A DNA stretch of 64,000 nt from Ctena decussata (GCA_963989385.1 OZ022513.1:16971928-17035927); one strand, 5' to 3'. Shown: positions 11,539 through 23,150, numbered from the stretch's first letter. Numbers and translations: made by a program. Notes: generated by a model not told the origin, from the letters alone.

Positions 11539-12089
11539 CTTTCAAAAACAAAACGAAAATTACAGCTAAGCTAGGTATTTTATTTCATATATACATGCAG
11601 ATATTTTCTAAATTAAGGCTTTATACATGGCCAAGTCGGACTAAATCAACCATTCTCATTTCATTAAAGTAGATCAGTAACGGGAAGGAAGCGTTTAAGG
11701 CAGATAAACATGCCACTCAGACCACGTTTGATAGGGCTTGACGTCAAATCGGATATGACGTCGACGTTTTGAAATAAGGGTTTCTGATCTTTTATCAAAG
11801 ACTTCCCATACAATTTTAAAGCAAAATGTATATATAGCAAGACCAAGGAAAACCAACAGCTCCATAGCACAACCTGCACAAGGCTTAAAAGATAGGCAAA
11901 CAACAAAAGAACCTTTGACAGTACAAATTTTATAGCAGACACATCCGTGAGTTTGATGAAGACTGAATTCATAGTGACTGAGAAAAAATGGAGACGCACT
12001 TTCCCCATTCAAAGGCAACGGAAATGCTCAAGGACGAAAAAACCCGTATTGAAAAATCGACAAAGCCCAAATTCGAACTTATCCAAGAT

Positions 12090-12417
12090 TTATTATGTAT
12101 CCTGGTTAGCTGCAAGTTTGACAAATACAATTAGAATAGACCCAAAATCCGCGGAGATAGCGTTTACCCCATTACACGTCAATGGGCGTTTTCTGTTGCG
12201 AAGGTTATCACAGTTTTGATCCAATCTGCCCAAAACACATAATGCGGCCTTTCCTTAACTCGAAGATGCTACTGATAAAAATTGAATAAACTTGACCGAC
12301 TGGTCTTGGAGATATTACTGTTTAAGAGTGTGGACGGACGACTGACGGACGGCCGACGACCACGGACCCTTGCTGTAATATAAGCTCACATTGTGAGCCT
12401 TCGGCTTTTGTGAGCTA
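12090..12417. repeat. dispersed repeat ending in a 34 bp hairpin
   Basis: The right end (12383-12416) pairs AGCTCACA with TGTGAGCT and TGTGAGCC with GGCTTTTG-like bases, giving a hairpin with a short loop. It follows GACGGACGG-type simple sequence. This arrangement (non-coding body, CGGACGG run, AGCTCAC hairpin) resembles the capped ends of the pearl-like elements elsewhere in the window. Confidence 0.55.
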
Positions 12418-12671
12418 AAATACATACTTCTGTAACTCCTATTACAAATAATGTAACTATAATGTTGTCTAGCTATAGAATCTTTTTTCAGTCTGTTTAA
12501 TGCTTTCAAGGGAGAATATTTCCATTTATTTCTGCTTTTCCTTTACACGGTTTGTTTTTGTAGTATATAATTTCGCCAGTTTTGACAGTTATGTTAATTA
12601 ATATATAGTTCTAATTACCTTTTGTCATCATAATATTTTTCACAACAACAACACTTGGAACATGGAATTAA

Positions 12672-13547
12672 ATGACTTGAGAATAATTATTTGTTTGAGA
12701 AAATCTGAAGTTCCTGTTGAAAGAATTTCAGTATGTATTGTCTCTGAAAAATTGTTGAAACATTCCATGCTCCGATACTGATAACATCATAGGTGACTGT
12801 GTCTGGCATTTTGAAAAAAAGTATAAGTAAAAGTAAAAGTATGAGCCTTATGGAGCGAAAATCGGAAAATTTGTTTTTAACATTCTCATATTTAGTAGTG
12901 TTTCCAGAATAGATTTCGAGAAGCACAAAACACTAGAACTAAGGTTTACTGCAAAAGCAAACGAAATTCACACCAACCCGAGTTTTTGTTTTTCGTTTTA
13001 CTGATTGGATACAATTTACATACTAGCTGGATAAACTTTTATAACTCTGGATCGTGACATCGCTTTTCAAAGATCTATAATGTGAATATTCTTAAAAGAG
13101 TGTAGATGAGGAAAATTGAAGACGCCGAAGGAAATATTAATTCACTCTTTTCAGGTGACGCTTTGAAAATATTAGTCAGTGCGCGGAAATCCAATTAACT
13201 TACGTGCAAATTTTATGACGTCACTTTCAGTTCACGTTTCGTGACGTCAACGCCGCACCTCCACAAAGCTCAAAATGCCAGGCACTGTCACATATATCTG
13301 TTACCATAGCACTTAGAAGTCTATATAGGTGTCAGAGTGAGGTCAATGTGACGTAATTCTGACAAGCTACCAAGCACAATAGTCGATAATTCCATAGTTG
13401 TTATAGTAACAAATTTATGACGTCATTTGTAAAGTAACATAGCAAACATTGTTTGCTCTGCTCTGTCTTTCCTCAATGACGAACATACTGAAATACTTTA
13501 AACAGAAACATCTTGTTTTCTCAAACAAATAATTATTCTCAAGTCAT
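12672..13547. mobile_element. TTAA-flanked MITE with perfect 32 bp TIRs
   Basis: The first 32 bp (12672-12703, beginning ATGACTTGAGAATAATTA) are the exact reverse complement of the last 32 bp (13516-13547). TTAA lies directly outside each end (12668-12671 and 13548-13551). TTAA target duplications are known for piggyBac and Kolobok elements. The TIR does not begin with the piggyBac CCY, so the superfamily is open. The 876 bp interior has no open frame of note but holds three perfect TGACGTCA sites. Identical TIRs suggest a fairly recent insertion. Confidence 0.92.
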
Positions 13548-13945
13548 TTAAAGATATACGTCCTTATTTGTTCCTATTGAATTTCAAATTTCTCGCGAAA
13601 AAAATAAATCCTATGCCTAATAATGACCGATAGTAAAATCACTTTTATCTGCCAAAAGTTTTTAAGATGGTTATAGGAAGTAAGAACATTTAAGAAAATA
13701 TATAAATGCACGAGAATCGCGAATTGCCATTTCCGCCACAAACGAAGACAGGATACCACCAGTAATTATAGTTAATCCCGGTAAAGTTATATCATGAATA
13801 TAGCTAAGCCCTTTCTTTGTTCGACTTCGGACAATCATTGGCTAAAAGAACTAATATGCATGGATAAGATAATAATGCTATTGATAAGTTATTTACTCCA
13901 CTATTATTAAAAAATTCAAAACATACTTGAAGAAACGCCTTTTTT

Positions 13946-14258
13946 AGCTCACCTGAGCCATAGGCTCAGGGTGAGCTATTGTGATCAGTCAGTGTCCGTC
14001 GTCCGTCGTGTGTCGTCAACAACTAGCAGTAAACGACATCTTCTCTGGAAGCACTAGGCCTACGGCTTTGATATTTGACATGAAGCATTGTCTAGTAGAC
14101 GTCCACCATGTTTATTCAAATCGTGGCCCTGGGGTTTAAAATGGCCCTGCGGCGGAGGGTAATGGGTTCGAAATTCAAATATACTTAAAAACCGTCTTCT
14201 CCAGAACCACTTGGTGCAGTTGCTTGAAATTTAGTATAGAGCATTGCCTAGTGGTCTT
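13946..14258 (+). mobile_element. pearl-like element 1, left part
   Basis: It begins with the hairpin AGCTCACCTGAGCC...GGCTCAGGGTGAGCT, then TGTCCGTCGTCCGTC repeats and ATTTGACATGAAGCATTG, the same 5' end as the elements at 23.2 and 46.4 kb. One tandem monomer follows before the sequence is cut at 14258 by the LTR-like insertion. The element continues at 16381. Confidence 0.85.
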
Positions 14259-14685
14259 TGTTACGCAGAAGGTTTTACCCACGGTTGACACGGGTGTAGA
14301 GCCTTATGCGTCGCCAGGACGGCGGAGGGTGATTTCCGGTTAAAGGGTTATCGACCAGTGTATTACATCAACAAGGAAACTCTAACAACGTTAGAATTTT
14401 TGGAGTTTATATATATAGTAATGTAAATTCTATATACAGACAATACAATTCACAACTATCACAATTACAATAATATACAACACATATCGGTTCATGTCGC
14501 TGTCCCAAGTAAGGTGTTTGTTTCAAATCTGTAATCGATTTGCGTACAATACGCAAATAGATTACCGTCTGACGTCAACACCGTACTCGGCTCAGCGCCA
14601 TGAACTTAAGGAAAACACAAAGAACGACAACGTTATTTGAGCTCATAAAAAAAACAAAAACAAGGCCTTATGTTGGTTGACATCA

Positions 14686-14802
14686 ACTGGTCGCTCCCTG
14701 GATCACACCATGGGCCAGTCCATATAATATGAAGAACACCAACTTATATCATTCGCGCACGCTTTTATACTGGTCGCTCCCTGGATCACACCATGGGCCA
14801 GT
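14686..14802 (+). repeat. 34 bp direct repeat, 83 bp spacing, inside LTR-like element
   Basis: ACTGGTCGCTCCCTGGATCA continuing to CCATGGGCCAGT occurs at 14686-14719 and again identically at 14769-14802. Each copy has partly complementary ends (ACTGG/CCAGT). Confidence 0.9.
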
Positions 14803-15511
14803 CTATATATAATAACAACCACTTAAGTGGACGAACACTGTCCCACTTTCACCTTCGCAGTAATAACATAGACTTCGCCTATATTCTGTGCTTCCCGCCT
14901 CGGCTGGGAAAACATGAGCAAGCGGCGTTGTAACTGCCTCTTCCTGGGTTGGTATTAACCTGGAGATGTATATTGGATCTCCAGGTGAGACGTGGCTCTA
15001 GCCCAAACAGCTGACTGCCGGACTTGAAGTGCCTAAAATAACGAACTTACACTTAATACATTATAACTACATAATAACAATACGCAAGACTTGGGCCTGT
15101 CTTGGAAATACCATACAACGCCCTCGGCGAATACCAAGCATAACGTGCACACGCCAGCCGTGTCACTAGACACGACTCGCGCTCACGATGTAAAGCCAAA
15201 ATTGTGCTTACCACTTCCGCCAATGAAGAAACGTAGATCCTACCACGCATGTGCGTCGAAGGATCTGACGGCAAACATTGTCAAGAAGTATACTGACTTC
15301 AACAGGTATTACCATGACATACCCCACATAAAACACGAATAATCTAAACAATGACCTATCTTCATTAAATTGATTTACCAAAAATCTAACTCGCATATCT
15401 TTAAACTAAGCGTATTACCATTTGCCATATAATAACTTAATAATCGTTTCTAACACATTTGGGATCATATCGTTTGATCTGACATCATGACGCCAATGAT
15501 GTTATTCCATA

Positions 15512-15760
15512 TGACGTCATCTAGTGAAGGCAAATCAAACGCATGTCGACCAAATGTTACCATTATAACATATGGAAAAACCCTTAATGCGGTGCATGCT
15601 ATGGCGTCAATTGACGTCACGAATATGTAAATTAGTTCCATTACAAATCAATCTACTTCTATAGGCCACATATACATCAAACTAATATAAACAGTGCTGA
15701 CGTCGCAATAACATGAATGCAACTGACGTCACATGAATAACATGAATGCAACTGACGTCA
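15512..15760 (+). promoter_or_regulatory. cluster of four perfect CRE palindromes (TGACGTCA)
   Basis: TGACGTCA occurs at 15512-15519, 15612-15619, 15724-15731 and 15753-15760. Near-matches are at 15697 (CTGACGTCG) and 15764 (GGACGTCA). The last two sites lie in a 29 bp tandem unit (ACATGAATGCAACTGACGTC). This is the CREB/ATF consensus. Sitting inside an LTR-like element it could be its enhancer, but binding is not shown. Confidence 0.6.
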
Positions 15761-15833
15761 CTGGACGTCAAATAGACGCACATCATTGCAACCAACATCA
15801 GTGATGTAAACTATTTCCGTAGTTTTCAAAACT

Positions 15834-15930
15834 TCCTAATATACAAATATCATGCGCAGCATGATCATTACCAACAAAATCAGTCGATAATCCTAATATA
15901 CAAATATTATGTGCAGCATGATCATTACCA
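15834..15930 (+). repeat. tandem duplicate, 57 bp period
   Basis: TCCTAATATACAAATAT(C/T)ATG(C/T)GCAGCATGATCATTACCA occurs at 15834-15873 and 15891-15930 with two differences, near the right end of the LTR-like element. Confidence 0.85.
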
Positions 15931-16380
15931 AAATCAGGGTACACCTATAATCATACCATATCAATCAGAAGTCACATTTTTCATTCTTAGCCAAACTATT
16001 CTGAATAAATATAATAAAATCTTACCCCTCAGGTCTTAACACTGAAACTAGGCACATGACAATATAACGTCCTCAGTATAAGAATTAAACAGCCACGTCT
16101 AATTTTTCAGTGAAAGATTAGGGTATAAATACTATGCGTCTCACTTTTAAATCATGCGACTCAAACTAAGGGTGCAGGTATTCACCTTAAAATCATGCAA
16201 CACGCCGTCCAGTGAAAACAGCCACGTGAGGTATTCACAAATAACCCGTGCATGACGTAGCCACACTTTCCGTAAATGTTTTATTACCACAGTTACCGTA
16301 AAAAAAACTGTAGCCCTACTGATTGAAAGGATTAAAATAATTTCGACGACGTAGTCGACGATTCGATTCATTTCGTAACA

Positions 16381-16990
16381 GTCTTCTACCAAGTTTGTTG
16401 AAATGATGGCCCCAGGCTCCAAAATGGCTCCGCCCCAGGGGGTCCTGGGTTTAAACCATAGAAATACATATAAAAATATTCAAGTCTTGTTCTTCAGAAC
16501 CACTGGGCTTAGATGCCAAAAATTTGGTACGTAACATTGCATAGTGGTCCTTTACCAAGTATGTTCAAAAGATGGCCCCAGGGTCCAAAGTGGCCCCGCC
16601 CCAGGGGGTCCTGTGTTTGAAGCATAAAAATGCATAGAAAAATATTCCAAAATTTTCTTCTACAGAACCGCAAGGCTCATATGCTTGAAATTTGGTATGT
16701 AGCATTGCCTAGTAGTCCTCTACCAAGTTTATGCAAATGGAGGCCCCAGAGTCCAAAATGCCCCGCAGCAGGGAGTCCTACATTTGAACGATAGAAATAC
16801 CAAGAAAATAATATTCAAAAATCTTCTGCTTCCGAACCACTCGGCTCAGCTGCTTGAAATTTAGTCTGTATCATTGCCTAGTAGTCCTTTACCAAGTTTA
16901 ATCAAATGATGACCCCAGGGTCTAAAATGGCCCCAGGGGGTTCTAGGTTTGAACCTGATAGCAATACATAGAAAAATCTTCAAAAAAATC
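16381..16990 (+). mobile_element. pearl-like element 1, right part (tandem monomers)
   Basis: About four monomers of 160-170 bp carry CTACCAAGTTTGTT, AAATGATGGCCCCAGG and GAACCACTGG-type blocks. It resumes exactly where 14258 left off. The usual right end (GCTCAGGTGAGC) is absent; the sequence runs directly into the LINE at about 16995, which probably truncated it. Confidence 0.8.
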
Positions 16991-16994
16991 ATAT

Positions 16995-19745
16995 CAGTGT
17001 CTTCCCATCTCTTCTTCTGTCTACCCCTTCTTCTTTATTACTTTCACTGTGCCTGTAGAACTAGCTTTGCTAAACCAGAAGACCCTGGGACGTTGCCAAA
17101 TCTTCCTAGTTTCCGTACCTTGACCAAGGTCAGGAGAACCCCATATTCTCCAATGGCTGCTTGGATCTTTCTGCGAAACTCCTCAATGGTTATGTCCTCC
17201 TTGTACGAAATATTCGATAACCCTCGGTTGTATCTCATCTCAAAAGTCCGCACTCTCGGTTGTCAAGGTCTACGATTCAAGGCATACACAAATATGGCAA
17301 TGACAATGAAGCGCCTTTCACCTTTGATCTAAAAGAAGAATTGCTCTCTCTCCAATTTGACTTCAGCTTTGTTAGAGCTGCAGTGGCGTGTATGATCCTT
17401 GAGAGATCCCTCGGTTTAAGCCACCATTTTAGACGATTGCTCCAAGGTATTTGAAGCTTATTACGGTGCCCAGCTTCTGTCCGTTTACCGCCTTTCACCT
17501 ATGATCTAAGAGAAGAATTGCTCTCTCTCCAATTTGGCTTCAGCTTTGTTAGAGCTGCAGTGGCGTGTATGATCCTTGAGAGATCCCTCGGTTTAAGCCA
17601 CCATTTTAGACGATTGCTCCAAGGTATTTGAAGCTTATTACGGTGCCCAGCTTCTGTCCGTTTACCGCCTTTCACCTATGATCTAAGAGAAGAATTGCTC
17701 TCTCTCCAAATTGGCTTCAGCTTTGTTAGAGCTGCAGTGGCGTGTATGATCCTTGAGAGATCCCTCGGTTTAAGCCACCATTTTAGACGATTGCTGCAAG
17801 GTATTTGAAGCTTATTACGGTGCCCAGCTTCTGTCCGTTTAGCTTGACCCCCCCCCCCTGGATGCATTGGCACTGTTTGTCATCAGTTTTGTATTTTTGG
17901 CACTGATCTCCATCACATCTTGTATAAGTTTTGTCGAGACTTTCAACTAGAGCTTTTAGTTTCTGCTCTTCTTCAGCTAGAACCTCTATGGCATCGACAC
18001 ACCGCACATTAGTAATATTTCTGCCATCAATGATAACTTTACCATAATGTTCTTACAACGCATCAGACATTATCCGTTACAGAGCATCAGACATTATCCG
18101 TTCGAGAAAAATGTTGAAGAGGGTGGGTGACAAAAGACATTCTTGCCTTACCCCAGCTGCCTATCAACTGGACGGCACTTGTGGCTTTGTCGTAGAGCTG
18201 CTCATCTGGCGCGAACTGAATTTGTACTGATGTTGTACTTTTGCATGGTGGCCCATAACGCTGCATGCCGTTATCTGTCAAGTGTGTCTGTTTTTTAAAT
18301 CAATGATGCATGCTACAGTTTTTTCTGATGTTGCAAATATTTTTCACACAGTTGTATAGTTTCGAGCAATATTCTGACCATCTGCCTAGAACTGTTTGTT
18401 CCTCTGTAAGACATTTTGCAGACTTGCCGTCGTTCTGGAAAGTTAGATCCTTCACCAGCTGGTATGCTCTCTTGCTGTTGTTTTTGTTCAGGCAAGCTCA
18501 CTGAAGACCTATCCAGTCCTCCTTTACTTTCTTTATGGCCTTCTGAACCCTCCTGTAAGCTCCCTGTATTTTCCCTCCTTCTGCTTCATACCATATGTTT
18601 TTCGAATCTCTCCACCTCTCATCACAGTGGTCGAGAACATCTCTGTTAACCCGGATCTTTTTTCTTCGACGATCGTTTCCAACTATCTCACAGGCTGCAT
18701 AAGTCACTGCTGTATTGTGGGTGGATTTCGGGTGGATTTCATGATATTTATGTCCATGTCATTTTACGGCAGACCGATGAGTGGTGCGAATTTCTCACCT
18801 ATTTATGCCTGAAAAGCATATGCCACATCTGAGTCCCTTTGCTTCTCAAGACCAAACCTCAATCTTGGCTGAGTTAACTTTGAGGCCTTCTTCAGACGAA
18901 CTCGAAAGGTGATTATGCCAGGTCCTGACCTTCTAATGGCTGCCCTAGGAGTGGTCCTTGTTTTATGGATGTTTCCTACTGGTCGAAAGCGCTTCCTCAC
19001 CAAGATATAGTCAATCTGATTGTGGCGATTTTCATCTGGGCTGTGCCACATCTATCTTCTGGTTGGTTTGTGAGGGCCAAGGCAGTTTGTCACTACTAGT
19101 TCGTTAAAGGTTGCAATAGTTTGAAATCTAAGGTCTCTAATATGTCTTGGCATTGCACTAGGGCCCACCAACCTGTCCCAGTCTGCCTGTGCATCCTTCC
19201 TAACTTTAGAATTTCAATTCCCTTGTACAATCAGAATGTCCTTCTTTGGTGTTTGGCTAATGATTTCACGAATTTGCTGGTAGAAGCGGTTAACCTCATT
19301 GTCATCATGTCCAACTTTTGGTACATAAACTTGTATGATAAAAAGAGCTGCTGTCAAACGGACTGAGACCAGTCTGCTGGGGACTGGTCGGCATTGAAGA
19401 TATATGTAGCTCTTACTATGTTCTTATACATCAGAAATCCAAACCCCAATTGTATTTTGTCCTCTTCTCCACTGGAATTAACCTTGTGTCTGTCATCTGT
19501 TGACATCTCACCGAAGATTTTTTCCAGCGCATCTTGCAAAGCCCCAGAATGTTCCAGTGATACCTGTCGATTGCATGAGTCAGTCCTTTGAGTTTTCCAG
19601 TTGGCCTCAGTCCTTTCAGTCCATGTTCTAACTGAGATGTTCTGCTTACCTATGATTTTCCTTATCCATGTATGAACCAATTTCTGGCGCATACACATGA
19701 AGGTTAAAGATAGTTTGTCGGCTTTTGATTGCACAACCCGCAGGT
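16995..19745 (-). mobile_element. decayed APE-type LINE (endonuclease plus reverse transcriptase)
   Basis: Reading the minus strand, pieces occur in normal LINE order. The endonuclease domain is at 19734-18803 (including the HNQIDYILVRKRF block), followed by a spacer (18707-18498). RT blocks are at 18281-18087 (DKATSAVQL, then a degraded SPTLFNIF region) and 18007-17840 (VDAIEVLAEEEQKLKALVES just after a ruined YxDD). The C-terminus is at 17253-17044 (RRKIQAAIGEYGVLLTLVKV, GSSGLAKLVLQAQ). Stops and frameshifts break every domain, so it is a dead copy. The segment between RT and C-terminus is triplicated (17326-17841). Confidence 0.87.
17326..17841 (-). repeat. 177 bp segment of the LINE triplicated head to tail
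   Basis: GATCTAA(A/G)AGAAGAATTGC starts at 17326, 17503 and 17680, an exact 177 bp step. Copies are nearly identical (for example CTCCAATTTGACTTC, CTCCAATTTGGCTTC and CTCCAAATTGGCTTC). Each encodes the piece with LSRIIHATAALTKLK. The step equals 59 codons, but the reading frame is broken elsewhere. High identity against the decayed host LINE indicates late amplification. Confidence 0.93.
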
Positions 19746-19754
19746 TTGCACTAT

Positions 19755-20800
19755 AATCACTGTGTGAGTCCGTCCGCTCGTCCGTTATCAGTTAGCGAAA
19801 ACGCTTATAACTCTTAAACCGCATTCTATATTTTGATAAAATTTTGCATACTTATACATGTCAACATTATCTAACAACTCGCATGCATAACCGTCTTTTT
19901 TGATGGACGAGGCTTTGCTGAGCACAAGTTGAAAATTTACGGTCAAGTAGTGAAAATGCTCATAACTCTTGAACCCCGTGGTATATATGGTTCAAATTTT
20001 GTATACTTATGTATTTTAACATTTTCCAGCCACCGGCATGCAAAACGGTGACGAGGCTTCACCGAGCATCATTTTGGCCGGTTGAGCTATTTTGTCCGTC
20101 CGTCCGTTATCAGTTAGCGAAAACGCTTATATTACTCTTGAACCGCATGGGATATTTTGACAAAATTTTGCATACTTATACATGTCAACATTGTCTATTG
20201 ACTCGCATGCATAACAACCTTATTTGATGGACGAGGCTTTGCTGAGCACAAGTTGAAAATTTACGGCCAACTACTGAAAATGCTCTTATCTCTTGAACAT
20301 CGTGGTAAATATGGTTCAAATTTTGTATGCTTATGTATTTTAACATAGTCCAGCCACCGGCATGCAAAAAAAGTGACGAGGCTTCACCGAGCATCAATTT
20401 GGCCTGTCGAGCTATTTTATTGAAAATGCTCATAACTCTTGGACCGCTTGGTATATTTGCTTCAAATTTTGTATACTTATGTAATTTAACATTGCCCAGC
20501 CACTGGTATGCAAAACTTCTTATTGCACAACCTTGCTGAGCACAAGTTGAAAATTTACGGTCAAGTAGTGAACAAAGTCATGCTCATAACTCTTGAACCC
20601 CGTGGTATATATGGTTCAAATTTTGTATACTTAATATGTATTTTAACATTGTCCAGCCACCGGCATGCAAAACGGTGACGAAAGTCTAAACAGTATATCA
20701 CGACCCAAAGGTGTGCACTTTAATCGCTGTGCAAGTCCATCAGTCTGTTTGTCCTTCCGCTGTAGTCAGTGAGTGAAATTGCTCATAACTCTTAACCACA
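19755..20800 (+). repeat. tandem array, about 157 bp half-units in a roughly 320 bp higher-order unit
   Basis: CTCATAACTCTTGAACC-type blocks recur near 19805, 19961, 20127, 20282, 20430, 20583 and 20785. The longer phrase GTCCGTTATCAGTTAGCGAA recurs at about 19780 and 20102. Alternate units share GATGGACGAGGCTTTGCTGA or GACGAGGCTTCACCGAGCAT, so the array is a two-monomer higher-order repeat. It has no coding meaning. Confidence 0.88.
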
Positions 20801-21482
20801 TGGTGTAGTTTGATACAAATATGCATCATTCTACACGAAATGGCCAATTTCATTTCCATACAATTCCGTCTGGCACCAGAAACTGATTATTCTACATTCA
20901 CCACGGGTTGTGCACATTACCATGAGTTGATTAGTCTCATTATTTATTGTACACATTTTAGGATGGCCTTAAGGGAAATAGCTGCCTTTCTGGCTTTTGA
21001 TTTTGCTTGCTTTATTTGTGCCGTCTGTACTGTTTTCCTTTCTCAGTTGGTGTTTGGAGCAGTATGTAGATTTTGTCTTTTATTAGCTCCTGATTTTCGC
21101 CTTTTCGTCTGCTTTGTTATGATGTGTTGTTAATATGGACTAAAACAAGCTTACACGATAATTTGATGTTCCTCAAACATATTAAACTTTACACTGTGTG
21201 TCTTATGCATAGACACATTTCGTATCTCCACAGCGACATAATATCTGTCTTAAGAAATAATTCTGTAAACGATCTGTCTAGGTTACTTTGAAATATAAAA
21301 GTCCTTTCTGAAATAGAGCAGTTTCCAGATGCCATTGCAAGGCTGAACTTGCTCACATTAAGTTAAGTTCCGATCGGAAAGGTCAGTTGGAAGAAAGACA
21401 CAATTGATAAAAGCAGACTCGATTTCATTTGGTCTGGTTGTATATTCTGTAACAGGAACTATATTATGTAATAATATTTAAC

Positions 21483-21567
21483 CTTTTGTTCCAGCAAAAA
21501 ACGTCATCAAAATAAACGCCAATAAAATTCCCACTGCGATGCTAGTTTTGTAAGGAATCATATCCAT
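21483..21567 (-). CDS. FReD gene A, candidate signal-peptide / anchor exon 1
   Basis: An ATG opens MDMIPYKTSIAVGILLAFIL and then MTFFAGTK, a textbook hydrophobic signal or signal-anchor segment after one Lys. The frame then meets a G|GTTAAA donor, leaving phase 1. That phase fits exon 2 of gene A (11381-11538), which would give the junction GTK-G-FCTCGC. The donor is weaker than usual at positions +3 to +5, and the intron would be 9.9 kb. The peptide does not resemble the candidate exon 1 of gene B, so either one of the two is wrong or the paralogues use different 5' exons. It lies about 12 kb from the end of gene B, similar to the gene C to gene B spacing. Confidence 0.42.
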
Positions 21568-23150
21568 TGGTTTTATTAGGTATTGCTGCTTGGTTAATGT
21601 ATCCATTTCCTTTTGCTAGCCCATCGACAACTGTATCATCGTGGTCAAAGTAACATATATATACTGCGAACTTCTTTAAAACTATATAAACCTTAGGGAA
21701 ATATTTTCTCATGGTTCCATACTACTCAAGTGGTTTGCTTAGATATTTGGTCCGAATTAAATTTAAAGAGTAACTACACTTCAGGAACTGACTGAATTAG
21801 ATCCCAAACCCTATCCCCAACATCAAAGGGAAAGATTGACAAAGACATCCCAACAAACAATAAATTACAAGTGATAAGCCGAGTCAGCAGCTCTTTCCCA
21901 AATAGATGACAACTCAGCTATCTTTATTGAACTAAATAATTTAGACCATCAGACGGGTTACAACGGACTAAGCAAATTATATGAAAAACATTTAACAATT
22001 ATTTTTACCTATTTTCTATTTAAAGCCTTTCTGAAGAGTTTCTGAGGTATCGTTTAAGCAGGCTAACCAAATACGCCGCTAAATTTAAAGACAACTAGAG
22101 GCTCTCGTGTATTTTAACTGTTGGTTTTACAAACTTGTCTATTAGGTCTATTGAAATTTAAAATTAACATGCAAAAATATGTGAAAAGACGATACAAATA
22201 TATAAAATATACAGTCAACCATCTTTATAATGGCACTCATTACAACAGCAAAATTCTTTATAACGTCATTTTGATATGCACGGAATGGCTAGATTGTTTT
22301 AAATATGTATTCTTTACAACAGCAAATTTCAGTTTAACAGCAAAAGGTTTAGCAACAAATGCTGTCGTTGTAAAGAAGGTCCACTGTAACACGAAATGTT
22401 GGGGGAAAATCTGATCCGCTAGTGAACTAATAAAACTGCGCATGCGCAGACCTGTGTTGTTTTAGTTATTTGTTAACTAGTTTCTAATAGTAAAAGAAAA
22501 AAAAATGTGCAGCTTGCAGAATCACTGACTTCAAATTGTTTTACCGCTTCATAACACTTTAATGAATGCTATTTCAGCAACAGTTCCAACAGCTATTAGC
22601 CAAATTTTCTTGAATCTGAATTTGTAGGCTATGCCCAAATTTATATTAGGCAGGAGATTCGGAACCTAATATTTTGGCGACTTGATGTATAAATTAAGAA
22701 AATTATCGATAAAAATGGCTTTCCTTATCATTTTAAGAATATATTAATTCGTTATATAAAATATTGGTTATATACCAAACGAAAAAAGAAACGCACACAG
22801 TGTTATTTTGGTTTTTTCTTAGAAATTACAAACAATTAAAAAAGGAAACTCATAAGTGTTAGAGGTAGATAATCGGACAGTTAAGTCAGAAAGTTTCCTT
22901 TAATTGTGTCAATTCAGTACTTTGTGACGCATCTCTGACAAAGGCGGGGGTCAGTTTTCAATGACACAGTTTTCAATAAGAGGCCATTGTCAACGATTTC
23001 ATTAATTTTTCATACAGATGGAATGTGCAGATACTGGTCTATGCCGTGATAAAGTTTAGGCAAGATTTGATCAGAAATACGGATTTTTAGACATTTTCTA
23101 ATGATTCTATAAAAGGTAAATTAAATGGGGAAAATATTACTGTGTGCGTT
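21568..23150. other. no gene seen upstream of the gene A candidate first exon
   Basis: AT-rich sequence. A perfect NRF-1-type palindrome TGCGCATGCGCA lies at 22437-22448, about 0.87 kb upstream of the candidate start of gene A. A TATATAT-like run is at 21655-21662. No core promoter can be assigned. No open frame over 100 codons was seen. Confidence 0.4.

Larger units (their letters stand above)
14259..16380. mobile_element. LTR-like insertion, 2122 bp, TG...CA with 5 bp target duplication
   Basis: It starts TGTTACG and ends CGTAACA (perfect 7 bp inverted ends of the TG...CA type). It is bracketed by GTCTT at 14254-14258 and 16381-16385. Removing it plus one GTCTT restores the interrupted monomer exactly (...GCCTAGTG-GTCTT-CTACCAAGTTTG). 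Five-base duplications and TG...CA ends are hallmarks of LTR retrotransposon insertion. No gag/pol frame and no second internal copy of the end were found, so it may be a long solo LTR or a non-autonomous element. It has a TGACGTCA array (15512-15760) and two internal short direct repeats. Confidence 0.82.

Noticed and set aside
11664..12018. 114- and 107-codon minus-strand frames with a hydrophobic stretch upstream of gene A exon 2, considered as a signal exon
   Set aside because: Two overlapping frames, no donor at phase 1 with good consensus, and no counterpart upstream of gene B exon 2. The 21483-21567 exon fits better, though this one is not excluded.
14259..16380. Complete LTR retrotransposon with coding region
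   Set aside because: No gag, protease, RT or integrase motifs in any frame and no pair of internal terminal repeats. Only an LTR-like insertion is supported.
17044..17332. 127-codon plus-strand frame
   Set aside because: Antisense shadow of the LINE C-terminal domain on the minus strand.
17326..17841. Possible CRISPR-like array
   Set aside because: The repeat unit is 177 bp with no spacers and lies inside a LINE reading frame.
20810..21133. 107-codon open frame on the plus strand, rich in Phe/Cys/Leu
   Set aside because: T-rich sequence right after a tandem array; no domain, no conserved neighbour, no splice context. Probably chance.
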